NCBI RefSeq assembly: GCF_031656215.1
Contig: NZ_CP134228.1
Location: forward strand, 1,550,001 to 1,614,000
Direction of reading: 5' to 3'
DNA length: 64,000 nucleotides
DNA from: Mesorhizobium koreense
GTDB lineage: Bacteria > Pseudomonadota > Alphaproteobacteria > Rhizobiales > Rhizobiaceae
This document shows positions 17,063 to 26,677 of the stretch, piece by piece. A program made the translations under genes and the position numbers. The stretch's first letter is position 1. Each line of letters opens with the position of its first letter. Under the pieces are notes generated by a model that ran no database searches, was not told the origin of the DNA, and saw only the letters and a list, made by a program, of their open reading frames with translations.

Positions 17063-18568
17063 TCAGGTGGGCGAGGGATCGGCCGCCGCGCGGCGCTGGG
17101 CAAGATAGGACGACACGAAAGACGCGCCCCAGACGAACAGCGTGAACAGGCCGAGCCCGGCGGCGATGGGTCGCTCGAAGAAGGCCAGGAAGCTGCCGTC
17201 GGCCTTGATCATGGAGGTGACGAAGCTCTGTTCCAATAACGGTCCGAGCACGATGCCCAGGATGCATGGGGCGATCGGGACGCCGTTCTCCTCCATGATA
17301 AAGCCGAGCACGCCGAAAACCAGCATGACGGAAACGTCGAAGGAAGCGTTGTTGGTGGCGTAGGCGCCGACGATGCAGAACGAGAGAATGACCGGCATCA
17401 GGATTTTGGGCGGCACGCGCAATATCTGCTTGGCAAGCTTGATCGCGCCCCAGCCGAACGGAATCATGACCAGATTGGCGAGAATGAAGATGAGGAAGAT
17501 CGCGTAGATCGTCTGCGGATTGGTGAGGAACAGCGTCGGGCCGGGATTGACGCCTTTGACGTAGAGAACGCCGATGACAATCGCGGTGATGGAGTCTCCG
17601 GGAATGCCGAAGACGAGCGCCGGCACCCAGGCGCCGCCGAGCGCGGCATTGTTGGCCGAGGTCGATTCGACGATGCCTTCGAGATGTCCGGTACCGAATT
17701 TCTCCGGCGTACGGGAGAATTTCTTGCTGACCGCATAGGAGACCCAGGCGGCGATGTCGGCGCCTGACCCGGGCAGAGCACCGATTGCCGTACCGAGAAT
17801 GTTGCCGCGCAATTGCTGCGGCCAGTAGCGCACGAAAAGCCTGCCCCAGCCCTTGAAGAGATTGCCGACGGACGTCTGCGGCGTCGGCAGGTTGCGCGCG
17901 CCACTTGCCGCCACCCTCAGCACCTCCGATACGGCGAACAGGCCGATCATCGCAGAGATGAAGTCGATGCCGCCCATCAGATTGACGTCGCCGAAGGTGA
18001 AGCGCGGCACCCCGGCAGGATTGTTCAACCCGACGGTCGCTACGAGGAGGCCGATAAAGAGGCTGATCAGTCCCTTGATCGGGGAGCCGGTGCCGATGAA
18101 GGTGGCGCAGGTCAGCCCAAGAAGGGCCATCCAGAAATATTCGAATGAAGAGAATTTGAGCGCGACCTCGGCCAGCCACGGCGCCGTGAGCATCAGGACG
18201 GCTGTGCCGAAGAGCCCGCCCACGGCGGAGAAAAGCAGGTTTGCGCCGAGCGCGGTTTCCGCCTCGCCCTTCTGCGTCATGCGGAATGCCTCGTCCGCAT
18301 AGGCGGCCGAGGCCGGGGTGCCGGGAATGCGCAGCATCGTGCCGGGGATGTCGCCGGCGAAGATCGCCATGGCCGAGCAGGTGATCATGGCCCCGATCGC
18401 CGGCACGGGGTCCATGAAGAAGGTTGTCGGCACGAGCAGTGCGATCGCCATGGTTGCAGTCAGGCCGGGGATGGCGCCGACGAAAAGACCAAAGATCGCC
18501 GCGATGGTGATCGTCGTCATGACGTCCCAGTGGAGGATGAGTCCGAAAGCGGCTTCAAGCGTGCTCAT
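17063..18568 (-). CDS. tctA: Tripartite tricarboxylate transporter large membrane subunit TctA
   Basis: A 501-residue protein with about 12 transmembrane helices. The start is ATG 18568 (MSTLEAAFGLILHWDVM), one base after the tctB stop; an upstream in-frame ATG would only add sequence lying inside tctB. Family motifs include FGLFVGAIPGLTATMAIALL, GDIPGTMLRIPGTPASAAYA and ALPGSGADIAAWVSY. With TctB and the binding protein TctC it imports a tricarboxylate or related organic acid using the ion gradient. The substrate is not predictable. Confidence 0.93.
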   Translation of the reverse strand: MSTLEAAFGLILHWDVMTTITIAAIFGLFVGAIPGLTATMAIALLVPTTFFMDPVPAIGAMITCSAMAIFAGDIPGTMLRIPGTPASAAYADEAFRMTQKGEAETALGANLLFSAVGGLFGTAVLMLTAPWLAEVALKFSSFEYFWMALLGLTCATFIGTGSPIKGLISLFIGLLVATVGLNNPAGVPRFTFGDVNLMGGIDFISAMIGLFAVSEVLRVAASGARNLPTPQTSVGNLFKGWGRLFVRYWPQQLRGNILGTAIGALPGSGADIAAWVSYAVSKKFSRTPEKFGTGHLEGIVESTSANNAALGGAWVPALVFGIPGDSITAIVIGVLYVKGVNPGPTLFLTNPQTIYAIFLIFILANLVMIPFGWGAIKLAKQILRVPPKILMPVILSFCIVGAYATNNASFDVSVMLVFGVLGFIMEENGVPIAPCILGIVLGPLLEQSFVTSMIKADGSFLAFFERPIAAGLGLFTLFVWGASFVSSYLAQRRAAADPSPT

Positions 18569-18569
18569 G

Positions 18570-19037
18570 TCAGAACCTGTATGCCGAAAGAACGCCCCAG
18601 GGCAGCGGGACATGAAGCAGGTCGCCGAAAGACCATTGGATGAGAAGCGAAATGGCGATCGCAACGATGATCGCCTGCAGCCAACCGACGCTGAGCTGCT
18701 TCAGGTTGACGAGCAGGACAAGCGTCATAGTCGGGATGAAGCCAAGCGGCTTGGCCGCGACGATATAGAAGACGACGGAGAGGATCACGACGAGGATGCG
18801 GACGAAGCCACGCCGGTCCTGTGCCCAGTCCCCAAGGGCAAGCACCGCGCCTTTCTGTCGAAGACCCGAGACAATGAGCACGAGCGAGCAGAGACCCATG
18901 CCGATTGCAACCGTGGTAGGGAAGACGGCCGCGCCGTATTGCTGGCCGGGGATCGCCGGAAAACTTTGCGACCAGAGCCCGATCACAATCGAAAAGACGA
19001 GCAGGGCGCCTCCGAGCACCGCGTCGTTGAAGCGCAT
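18570..19037 (-). CDS. tctB: Tripartite tricarboxylate transporter small membrane subunit TctB
   Basis: A 155-residue protein with four hydrophobic segments, as usual for TctB (ALLVFSIVIGLW; AVFPTTVAIGMGLCSLVLI; ILVVILSVVFYIVA; AIIVAIAISLLIQW). It sits between tctC and tctA on the same strand, nearly abutting tctA. The 188-base gap before it contains a RIME-like palindrome. Confidence 0.9.
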   Translation of the reverse strand: MRFNDAVLGGALLVFSIVIGLWSQSFPAIPGQQYGAAVFPTTVAIGMGLCSLVLIVSGLRQKGAVLALGDWAQDRRGFVRILVVILSVVFYIVAAKPLGFIPTMTLVLLVNLKQLSVGWLQAIIVAIAISLLIQWSFGDLLHVPLPWGVLSAYRF

Positions 19038-19101
19038 CGTTTCCCTCCGGTTCGGTGTCGGGGTTGCCGCCCGCCGCTGCGTTGGCGGGCGGCCTTTCTG
19101 C

Positions 19102-19206
19102 TAGAGCGTTTCTGCTTTTCTTCGAATCGCAGAAACGCTCTATCGTCTTGTTTTTACGCAATCCCGGACGGAAAACCGGTTTCCACTTTTCCTGGAATTG
19201 CTCTAT
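19102..19206. repeat. RIME-like composite palindrome between tctB and tctC
   Basis: Two palindromes in tandem: AGAGCGTTTCTGC with its complement near 19128-19142, then a second with CCGGTTTCCACTTTTCC. The second part is the inverted relative of the repeat at 15898-15942. It lies inside the tct operon and could form mRNA hairpins that weaken expression downstream of tctC. Confidence 0.75.
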
Positions 19207-19225
19207 CGGCAGGAGCCGGAACGGG

Positions 19226-20206
19226 TCACTTGGTCAGGCCGACCTTCTTCATGACCTCGCCGAGCGTCTCGTTGCTCTCCTTCATGAAGGCGCCGAAATC
19301 CGCTCCCGACGCCCAGCGTACACCGAAGCCCTGCTTCGACATGAAGGTTTTGTATTCGTCGCTGTCATAGGCCTTCTTGAGCGCCGCGATCAGCGTCTTG
19401 GCCTGTTCTTCCGAGATGCCCTTCGGTGCGACGATGCCTCGCCAGGCGCCGATCGTCCAGCTCACGCCGACCGCTTCCTTCGTCGTCGGCACGTCCGGGA
19501 AGGCCTGGTTGCGCGTTTCGGACATGACGGCCAGCGAGCGTACGCGCCCGGCTTCGAGCAGCGAGCGTGCCTCGGGGATGGAGCAGGGAACGATGGAGAC
19601 GCCGCCGGCGACCAGATCCTGCAGGCCCGGCGCCGCGCCGTTGCTCGGTACCCATGGCACCGAAGACGGGTCGATGTCGAGCTTGGAAAGCAGACCTGCT
19701 ATGGCGAGATGCCAGATGCCCCCCTGGCCTGTGCCGGAAGCCTTGTACTTGCCGGGATCGGCCTTGATGGCCTCGATCAGCGAGGGCAGGTCCTTCCATG
19801 GCGAATCCGCGCTGACCTGAACGGCGCCCGGGTCCTCGTTCACCAGCGCAAGGGGCGTATAGGCGGAATAATCGAGCTTGGTGAGGCCCTGCCAGTGCAT
19901 CATGCCGATCTCGACGGTGGCCATGCCGATCGTGTAGCCGTCAGGGTCGGCCTCTGCGATGGCGCTGTGGCCGACGACGCCCGAGCCACCGGTGCGGTTC
20001 ACCACATTCACCGGCTGGCCGAGATTCTCCTGAAGGATCGAGGCGATGATACGCGCTGTCGCGTCCGTTCCACCACCAGCGCCCCATGGTACGATCAGGG
20101 TGATCGGCCGGTCGGGATAATCCGCCATGGCCATAGTGACCGGCAGAACGAGCACAGCGATAGCGCCCGCGGCGAGCCCGCGCAGAATGCGTCCAAAATT
20201 CATCAA
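19226..20206 (-). CDS. tctC: Tripartite tricarboxylate transporter substrate-binding protein TctC
   Basis: A 326-residue periplasmic protein of the Bug/TctC family. It has a signal peptide of about 27 residues, then DYPDRPITLIVPWGAGGGTD and NLGQPVNVVNRTGGSGVVG, the canonical start of the family. It is the first gene of tctCBA. Receptors are usually made in excess over the membrane parts, and the palindrome downstream is consistent with that. Confidence 0.93.
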   Translation of the reverse strand: MMNFGRILRGLAAGAIAVLVLPVTMAMADYPDRPITLIVPWGAGGGTDATARIIASILQENLGQPVNVVNRTGGSGVVGHSAIAEADPDGYTIGMATVEIGMMHWQGLTKLDYSAYTPLALVNEDPGAVQVSADSPWKDLPSLIEAIKADPGKYKASGTGQGGIWHLAIAGLLSKLDIDPSSVPWVPSNGAAPGLQDLVAGGVSIVPCSIPEARSLLEAGRVRSLAVMSETRNQAFPDVPTTKEAVGVSWTIGAWRGIVAPKGISEEQAKTLIAALKKAYDSDEYKTFMSKQGFGVRWASGADFGAFMKESNETLGEVMKKVGLTK

Positions 20207-20335
20207 TCCTCTCCTCCACTTCGCAATAAATCTTCCGTCCCCAACCTAGAGTAGGCAGATGCACGGAGATGCGTCAATTGCGCGCGGGGCGGAATTAGCC
20301 GCGAGGGGGATCGATCTATTCTGTGGGTTCGGCGC

Positions 20336-20737
20336 TCAGGCGGCGTAGAAGTCGAGCGCTACGCCGTTGACGCAATAGCGCAGGCCGGTCGGCGGTGGCC
20401 CGTCCTCGAAGACGTGGCCCAGATGGCTACCGCAATTGGCACAATGAACCTCGGTGCGCGTCATGCCCCAGCTTCGGTCGGTCGAGGTCCCGACCGAGCC
20501 CTCAATCGGATCGTTGAAGCTTGGCCAGCCGGTGCCGCTCTCGAACTTCAGTGTCGATTCGAACAGTTTCTGGCCACAGGCGGCGCAGGTGAAGGCGCCG
20601 GCGCGCTTCTCGTGGAGCAGCGCGCAACTCCCGGGGCGTTCCGTCCCGTGCTCGCGCATGATGTGATATTGCTCCGGCGTGAGCCGCGCGCGCCATTCGG
20701 CGTCGGTCAGGGTGAAGGGAAAGCTCTGCTGGTCCAT
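20336..20737 (-). CDS. msrB: Peptide-methionine (R)-S-oxide reductase
   Basis: A 133-residue MsrB, which reduces methionine-R-sulfoxide in oxidised proteins. The start ATG 20737 has GGAAGGAG directly upstream; a longer frame exists but lacks a site. Two CxxC zinc pairs are visible (CAAC and CANC), as are FESGTGWPSFNDP and the catalytic cysteine in GLRYCVNGVAL. It is a single-gene unit between tctC and an antiporter gene. Confidence 0.94.
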   Translation of the reverse strand: MDQQSFPFTLTDAEWRARLTPEQYHIMREHGTERPGSCALLHEKRAGAFTCAACGQKLFESTLKFESGTGWPSFNDPIEGSVGTSTDRSWGMTRTEVHCANCGSHLGHVFEDGPPPTGLRYCVNGVALDFYAA

Positions 20738-20856
20738 ATCCGCTCCTTCCGGCCCGCCCAAAGGGTGCCCCAAGGAGCAGGCCAATTCCTCCTTAATGTA
20801 GGCCCGCGCGTGCCCGAGCGAAAGGGCCGGTGCCCTGTCCGTTGCTCACATCCGTG

Positions 20857-22287
20857 TCATGTGAAGAACAGCCAGCCGGCGAAGAGGAAAGTCGGAATCA
20901 AAACGCATCCGGACCACAACATGTAGGCGAAGAAATGCGGCATGCGCACGCCCTGGTGCCGGGCGATGGCATAGACCATGAAGTTCGGAGCGTTGCCGAT
21001 ATAGGAATTGGCGCCCATGAAGACCGCGCCAGACGAGATCGCGGCGAGGACGGCCGCGCCCTCCGTCATCAGCGTATGCGGGTCGCCGCCGGCGAGATCG
21101 AAGAAGACCAGATAGGTCGGCGCGTTATCGAGGAAGGAGGAAAGCACGCCGGTCAGCCAGAAATAAGCGAGCGGATTGGCGCTGCCGTCAGCATTGGTCA
21201 CAAATGCCACCAGCGGCGCAAGCGCGCCTTGCGAGCCGGCATGCAGCATGGCCGTTACCGGAATGAGGCAGACGAAGATGGCGGCGAAGAGCTTCGCCAC
21301 CTCGACGATCGGCCCCCAGGCGAAATCGTTGGCGCGGCGATACTCCTTGCGGCTGAGCGCCAGCGACAGCAGCGCCATGGCGACCATGATGACGTCGCGC
21401 GCCAGGTCCTGAAGCTCGATCTCGACACCGTGCAGCGAGAACGAGATGCCGGGATGCCACCATGCCGAGAGCAGGATGGCACCGATGACGCCGGCGAGCA
21501 GCGGCAGGTTTACGAGACCGCGCAAGCGGACTTTCTTGTCCGGCGTCGGGTCCTTGATCTTCGGCATGCCTTCCTCGCGGACGTGGAAATACCAGTCGAT
21601 GGCGAAGAAGACGGCGAGCACGATGGCAAGAACGACTGCCGTCTCCTCCAGCAAGTGCTGCGTCGTCCAGAAGAAATCGACCCCGCGCAGGAAGCCGACG
21701 AAAAGCGGCGGATCGCCGAGCGGCGTCAGCGAACCGCCGATATTGGAGACGAGGAAGATGAAGAAGATGACGACATGGGCGTTGAAGGGCCGGTTGTCGT
21801 TGGCGCGGATAAGCGGCCGGATCATGATCATGGAGGCGCCGGTAGTGCCGACGAAGGAGGCGAGGATCGCGCCGATCACGAGAAGCGCGGCGTTCATCAG
21901 GGGCGTGCCGTGGATATTGCCGGCAACCAGCATGCCGCCGGCAATGGTGAAGAGCGCGAAGATCAGGATGATGAAGGGGATGTATTCGAGGATGATCGTG
22001 TGCAGCGCCGCCGTGGTCGCGAGCGACGGGCCTGCCCAGAAAAAAAGCGGGACTATGGCAAGCGCTCCCCAGAAGGCGGAGAACTTGCCGTAGTGATGCT
22101 CCCAGAAATGCGGGTAGAGGACTGGGCCGGTGGCGATCGAAAGCAGCAGGCCGGCAAACGGCAGCGCCCACAATAGCGACATACTTTCGCCCGGCAGTTC
22201 GCCGGCAGGAGAGGCGAAGGACGGCGAGACGCCCGCGCAGAGAAAGACAAGTGCGGCGCACGAGGCGCCGTATCGTGAAAACCGCAT
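20857..22287 (-). CDS. Sodium:proton antiporter, NhaD/CitMHS superfamily
   Basis: A 476-residue protein with an N-terminal signal-like helix and about 11 further transmembrane segments. Conserved pieces are ASFVGTTGASMIMIRPLI, SNIGGSLTPLGDPPLFVG and FLDNAPTYLVFFDLAGGD, which match the ion-transporter superfamily (ArsB/NhaD/CitMHS, COG1055). The second half repeats the fold with GAVFMGANSYIGNAPNFM. The likely role is Na+/H+ exchange in pH or salt balance; a dicarboxylate substrate is an alternative. It is transcribed on the same strand as msrB but 119 bases upstream of it, so it is probably a separate unit. Confidence 0.85.
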   Translation of the reverse strand: MRFSRYGASCAALVFLCAGVSPSFASPAGELPGESMSLLWALPFAGLLLSIATGPVLYPHFWEHHYGKFSAFWGALAIVPLFFWAGPSLATTAALHTIILEYIPFIILIFALFTIAGGMLVAGNIHGTPLMNAALLVIGAILASFVGTTGASMIMIRPLIRANDNRPFNAHVVIFFIFLVSNIGGSLTPLGDPPLFVGFLRGVDFFWTTQHLLEETAVVLAIVLAVFFAIDWYFHVREEGMPKIKDPTPDKKVRLRGLVNLPLLAGVIGAILLSAWWHPGISFSLHGVEIELQDLARDVIMVAMALLSLALSRKEYRRANDFAWGPIVEVAKLFAAIFVCLIPVTAMLHAGSQGALAPLVAFVTNADGSANPLAYFWLTGVLSSFLDNAPTYLVFFDLAGGDPHTLMTEGAAVLAAISSGAVFMGANSYIGNAPNFMVYAIARHQGVRMPHFFAYMLWSGCVLIPTFLFAGWLFFT

Positions 22288-22374
22288 CGATCGTCCCCCA
22301 TTATCGGGGCACCCTTAGACCATGATGTTTCCTTCAGGAAAAGAGCGGTCCGTCGCCGCAGCGAGACGGATCAC

Positions 22375-23565
22375 TCAATGCCTTCGCGAAAGCTCGCGGG
22401 TCGCGGTTTCCAGTCCGGAGAGCGTCAGCGGATACATGCGTTCGGAGAAGATATCGCGGATCATGCCGATGGAGTGCGTATAGCTCCAGTGCTTCTCCTT
22501 GATCGGGTTGATCCATGTGGCGTTCGGCCATTGGTCGAGCGCGCGTTTCAGCCAGACGATGCCGGCTTCCTCGTTCCAGTGCTCGACCGAGCCGCCGGGA
22601 TGGGCGATCTCGTAGGGGCTCATCGCCGCGTCGCCGACGAAGATCACCTTGTAGTCGTGGCCGTATTTGTTGAGCACATCCCAGGTCGGCATTGTCTCGG
22701 AATGGCGGCGGCGATTGTCCTTCCATACGCTCTCATAGAGGCAGTTGTGGAAATAGAAGAATTCGAGTTGGCGGAATTCGGCGCGCGCCGCCGAGAAAAG
22801 CTCCTCGACGACGCGGATATGGTCGTCCATCGAGCCGCCGACGTCGAAGAACATCAAGAGCTTGACCGCGTTGCGCCGTTCGGGGCGTACCCTGACGTCG
22901 AGATAGCCGTGCTCGGCGGTGGCGTGAATGGTGCCCGGCAGGTCGAATTCCTCTGCCGCCCCTTCGCGCACCCAGCGGCGCAGGCGCTTCAGTGCGATCT
23001 TGATGTTGCGGGTGCCGAGTTCGACGCCGTCGTCGAAATTGCGGAACTCGCGCTTGTCCCACACCTTTACGGCGCGCCGGTGTCGGCTCTCGTGCTGGCC
23101 GATCCGGATGCCTTCGGGATTGTAGCCATAGGCGCCGAAGGGCGAGGTGCCGGCGGTGCCGATCCATTTCGAGCCGCCCTCATGCCGGCCCTTCTGCTCT
23201 TCCAGCCGCTTCTTCAGCGTCTCCATCAACTTGTCGAAGCCGCCGAGCGCTTCGACAAGCTTCTTCTCTTCGTCCGTCAGATGCTTTTCGGCGAGCCGCC
23301 GTAGCCATTCCTCGGGCAGGTTCGCGACCTCGATGCCGTCCGCTCCTGAAAGCGCTTCCAGTCCCTTGAAGACATGGCCGAAGACCTGGTCGAAGCGATC
23401 GATGAAGCGCTCGTCCTTCACCAACGCGGAGCGGGCGAGATAGTAGAAGGCCTCTACGTCGTAATCGACGAGATGCGCGTCCATGCCCTCCAGCAGCCCG
23501 AGATACTCGCGCAGCGAGACCGGCACGCCGGCGGCCTTCAGTTCAAGGAAGAAGGGAACGAACAT
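22375..23565 (-). CDS. CoxE-like VWA-domain protein
   Basis: A 396-residue cytoplasmic protein (start MFVPFFLELKAAG at 23565, AAGGAG just upstream). The second half is a von Willebrand A domain with a MIDAS-like FFDVGGSMDDH and VIFVGDAAMSPYEI. The first half is the helical CoxE-type region. Such proteins normally work with a MoxR AAA+ ATPase as a chaperone pair for metal centres or complexes. Here the matching ATPase lies 6 kb away at 29693-30532, beyond the liv operon, in the same orientation. The client is unknown. Confidence 0.85.
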   Translation of the reverse strand: MFVPFFLELKAAGVPVSLREYLGLLEGMDAHLVDYDVEAFYYLARSALVKDERFIDRFDQVFGHVFKGLEALSGADGIEVANLPEEWLRRLAEKHLTDEEKKLVEALGGFDKLMETLKKRLEEQKGRHEGGSKWIGTAGTSPFGAYGYNPEGIRIGQHESRHRRAVKVWDKREFRNFDDGVELGTRNIKIALKRLRRWVREGAAEEFDLPGTIHATAEHGYLDVRVRPERRNAVKLLMFFDVGGSMDDHIRVVEELFSAARAEFRQLEFFYFHNCLYESVWKDNRRRHSETMPTWDVLNKYGHDYKVIFVGDAAMSPYEIAHPGGSVEHWNEEAGIVWLKRALDQWPNATWINPIKEKHWSYTHSIGMIRDIFSERMYPLTLSGLETATRELSRRH

Positions 23566-23791
23566 GGTCTCCTTGTGGACGTGGAGCGCGGCGCTTGCAA
23601 GGCTCATACTGTCGGCCACCAGTCGGAATCCGAGCAACGTGCATTTCTAAACAATTGGTCGTATGCCTGCCCGGAACGGGGCGAGGCCGCTTGCCGGAAG
23701 AAGAAGCCATGGTACATTGCCGGCCATTCGTTCAACCGGCATGGTCGAGCCGGCGATCACAATAGAAAACGACCTTATGGGAGACTACAAA

Positions 23792-25006
23792 ATGAAAGGC
23801 ATTCATCTGGCCGGCGTTTGCGCGGCCGCACTTCTGCTCGGCGCAAGCGCGGCTTCGGCCGACGGCATCTCCGACGGCGTGGTGAAGATCGGCGTGCTGG
23901 GCGACATGTCCGGCGTCTACAAGTCGAGCTTCAGCGGCGATGGGGCCATCGCTGCCGTCAAGATGGCGGTGAAGGATTTCGGCGGGACCGTTCTCGGCAA
24001 GCCGATCGAAGTGATCTCCGCCGATCACCAGAACAAACCCGACATCGCTTCGGCGACGGCGCGTCAATGGATCGACGAGCAGAAGGTCGACATGATCACC
24101 GACCTGACCAATTCGGCCGTGGCGCTGGCAGTGCAGAAGCTCGCCTCCGACAAGCACACCATCACCATGGCGACCGGGCCGGGCACTTCCGATCTCACCG
24201 GCAAGGCCTGCACGAAATACGGCATCCACTATGGCTACGACACCCATGCGCTGGCCGTCGGCACTGGCACCGCGGTCGTGAAGGCCGGCGGTACAAGCTG
24301 GTATTTCATCACAGCCGACTACGCGTTCGGCCATGCGCTCTTGAAGGATACTTCCGATGTCGTCGAGAAACTGGGCGGCAAGGTGCTCGGCAACTCCATG
24401 GCGCCGACCGCGACGGCGGATTTCTCCTCCTATCTGCTGCAGGCGCAGAATTCCGGCGCCAAGGTCATTGGCCTCGCCAATGCCGGCGGCGATACCGTGA
24501 ACTCGATCAAGCAGGCGCATGAGTTCGGCATCACCGACGGCGGCCAGCAACTCGCGGGCCTGCTGGTGACGATCTCCGATGTCCAGAGCATCGGCACCGA
24601 CGTCGCCAAGGGGCTGAGCTTCACCAGCGGCTGGTACTGGAACACCGATGACAAGTCGAAGGAATGGGCGAAGCGTTATGCCGAAGTCTCCGACAACGCC
24701 GCCCCGACCTTCGTTCGCGCGGCGGACTATTCGCTGACCATCGCCTATCTGAACGCCATCAAGGCTGCCGGTACGGACAACGCCGACGCGGTGCGCGAAG
24801 AGCTCGGCAAGATGAAGATCGACGATTTCTTCGCCAAGGGCGGCCAGATCCGCAAGGACGGGCTGCTCATCCACGATATGTATCTCTTGACGGTCAAACA
24901 GGGCGGCGAGAGCAAGTGGGACGTGGCCAACGTCACGGCGACGATCCCCGGCAAGGACGCCTATGTCGCCGAGGCCGATTCGGGCTGCTCGCTTGACGCC
25001 AAGTGA
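23792..25006 (+). CDS. Branched-chain amino acid ABC transporter substrate-binding protein
   Basis: A 404-residue LivJ-type receptor. The start ATG 23792 (MKGIHLAGVCAAALLLG) begins a clear signal peptide ending at ASA; upstream in-frame ATGs would place 43 non-hydrophobic residues before it. The mature protein opens with VKIGVLGDMSGVYKS and carries AVKMAVKDFGG and ADHQNKPDIASATARQW. It is the first gene of a five-gene importer operon. It lacks the usual Leu/Ile-specific signatures that I know, so the substrate could be another amide or amino acid. Confidence 0.92.
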   Translation: MKGIHLAGVCAAALLLGASAASADGISDGVVKIGVLGDMSGVYKSSFSGDGAIAAVKMAVKDFGGTVLGKPIEVISADHQNKPDIASATARQWIDEQKVDMITDLTNSAVALAVQKLASDKHTITMATGPGTSDLTGKACTKYGIHYGYDTHALAVGTGTAVVKAGGTSWYFITADYAFGHALLKDTSDVVEKLGGKVLGNSMAPTATADFSSYLLQAQNSGAKVIGLANAGGDTVNSIKQAHEFGITDGGQQLAGLLVTISDVQSIGTDVAKGLSFTSGWYWNTDDKSKEWAKRYAEVSDNAAPTFVRAADYSLTIAYLNAIKAAGTDNADAVREELGKMKIDDFFAKGGQIRKDGLLIHDMYLLTVKQGGESKWDVANVTATIPGKDAYVAEADSGCSLDAK

Positions 25007-25104
25007 CTGTGCGCTGACAGGCGTGAGCGCATTTCGTCCATGGGGGTCGGCTGCAAGGCCGGCCCCCTCCGGTCATCAGCGCGTCCGCCGAGCTGGATTG
25101 TGAA

Positions 25105-25869
25105 ATGAGCGATCTCATCCTTGAGGCGCGGGGCCTTGTGAAGGAGTTCGGGGGCTTTGCCGCCGTGCGCGACGTCGATCTGTCGATTCGGCGTGGTACG
25201 ATCCATGCCCTGATCGGACCGAACGGCGCGGGCAAGACGACCGTCTTCAACCTGCTCACCAAATTCCTGCCGCCGACGCGGGGCGATATCGTGTTCGAGG
25301 GGCGCGACATCACCAGCCTGAAGCCGGCCGATATCGCCAATCTCGGTATCGTCCGCTCGTTCCAGATTTCGGCGGTGTTTCCACACATGACCGCTCTCGA
25401 GAATGTCCGTGTCGCGCTGCAGCGGCGGCTCGGCATGTCCTATCAATTCTGGCGCTCCAAGCATGTGCTGGACGGACTGCATCACGAGGCGATGGAAAAG
25501 CTCGCCTCTGTCGGGCTTGCGGATTTCGCCGACCAGCCGGCCGTACTCCTTTCCTATGGGCGCAAGCGGGCGCTGGAGATCGCCACGACGCTGGCGCTCG
25601 ATCCGACGCTGATGCTGCTCGACGAACCGACGCAGGGCATGGGCGCGGAGGATGTCGGGCGCGTCACCGACCTCATCAAGGAAGTCTCGGCGGGCCGCAC
25701 CATCCTGATGGTCGAACACAATCTTGGCGTGGTGTCGCGGCTGGCCGACACGATCACCGTGCTCAACCGCGGGCGCATCCTGGCTGAAGGCCCGTACGAG
25801 ACGGTGTCGCGCGATCCGCAGGTAATGGAAGCCTATATGGGCATCAGCGCGGAGGAGAGCGATGGCTGA
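25105..25869 (+). CDS. livG: Branched-chain amino acid ABC transporter ATPase LivG
   Basis: A 254-residue ATPase. It has Walker A GPNGAGKTTVFNLL with a normal lysine, the LivG-specific long helical insert (RLGMSYQFWRSKHVLDG), signature LLSYGRKRALEIA, Walker B LMLLDEPTQGMG and switch His MVEHNLGVV. It forms the nucleotide-binding heterodimer with LivF and overlaps the livF start by eight bases. Confidence 0.93.
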   Translation: MSDLILEARGLVKEFGGFAAVRDVDLSIRRGTIHALIGPNGAGKTTVFNLLTKFLPPTRGDIVFEGRDITSLKPADIANLGIVRSFQISAVFPHMTALENVRVALQRRLGMSYQFWRSKHVLDGLHHEAMEKLASVGLADFADQPAVLLSYGRKRALEIATTLALDPTLMLLDEPTQGMGAEDVGRVTDLIKEVSAGRTILMVEHNLGVVSRLADTITVLNRGRILAEGPYETVSRDPQVMEAYMGISAEESDG

Positions 25870-26602
25870 GCCCGCGGCGGCGACGAGCGCAAAAACGAGC
25901 GAACCGCTTCTGAGCGTGCGCGGGTTGAACGCCTTCTATGGCGAGTCGCACGTGCTTCACGGCATCGATTTCGATCTTCGCGAAGGCGAAGTGGTGACGC
26001 TGCTTGGCCGCAACGGCGCCGGGCGGACGACGACGTTGCGGGCTATGCTCGGGCTGGTCGATCGGCGCAGCGGCTCGGTCAAGGTGAGGGGGCATGAGAT
26101 CATCAACCTGCCGACCCACCGCATCGCCCATCTCGGGCTTCTCGGCTACTGCCCGGAGGAGCGCGGCATCTTCGCCTCGCTCAGCGTCGAGGAAAACCTG
26201 ATGCTGCCGCCGACGCTCGGCGAGGGCGGCATGAGCGTCGAAGAAATCTACCGGATGTTCCCAAACCTGGAGGAAGTCCGCCGTCGCACGGGCATGCGCA
26301 TCTCCGGCGGCGAACAGCAGATGCTGGCGATTGCACGCATCCTGCGCACGGGCGCACGGCTGCTGCTTCTCGATGAGATCACCGAGGGCCTTGCGCCGGT
26401 GATCGTCAAGACGCTCGGGCGGATGATCGGCGACCTCAAGCAGCGCGGCTTCACCATCATCCTGGTAGAGCAGAATTTCCGCTTCGCCTCGCGGCTCGCC
26501 GACCGGCACTATGTCATTGAGCACGGCAAGGTGATCGACCGCATTGACGGCGCGGATCTGGAAAAGAACATGGAGCGGCTGAACCGCTATCTCAGCGTAT
26601 GA
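25862..26602 (+). CDS. livF: Branched-chain amino acid ABC transporter ATPase LivF, Walker A Arg variant
   Basis: A 246-residue ATPase in the LivF position. The Walker A loop reads GRNGAGRTTTLRA: the nearly invariant lysine is arginine (codon CGG at about 26030). The other motifs are intact: signature ISGGEQQMLAIARIL, Walker B LLLLDEITEGLAP and switch region LVEQNFRFASRLADRHYV. The protein may bind nucleotide at one consensus and one degenerate site with LivG. Alternatively, Arg may be tolerated in this subfamily. Confidence 0.9.
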   Translation: MAEPAAATSAKTSEPLLSVRGLNAFYGESHVLHGIDFDLREGEVVTLLGRNGAGRTTTLRAMLGLVDRRSGSVKVRGHEIINLPTHRIAHLGLLGYCPEERGIFASLSVEENLMLPPTLGEGGMSVEEIYRMFPNLEEVRRRTGMRISGGEQQMLAIARILRTGARLLLLDEITEGLAPVIVKTLGRMIGDLKQRGFTIILVEQNFRFASRLADRHYVIEHGKVIDRIDGADLEKNMERLNRYLSV

Positions 26603-26677
26603 GGAAGCGGACTGTGAGGGACCGGCAGGAATGAGTAGCGGGCAAAGGACGGCGGCAGCCGCCGGAAGGACACGGCC

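Noticed and set aside
20830-22176. Plus-strand open frame of 448 codons opposite the antiporter
   Set aside because: It lacks any hydrophobic or catalytic pattern, while the minus strand encodes a clear membrane protein.
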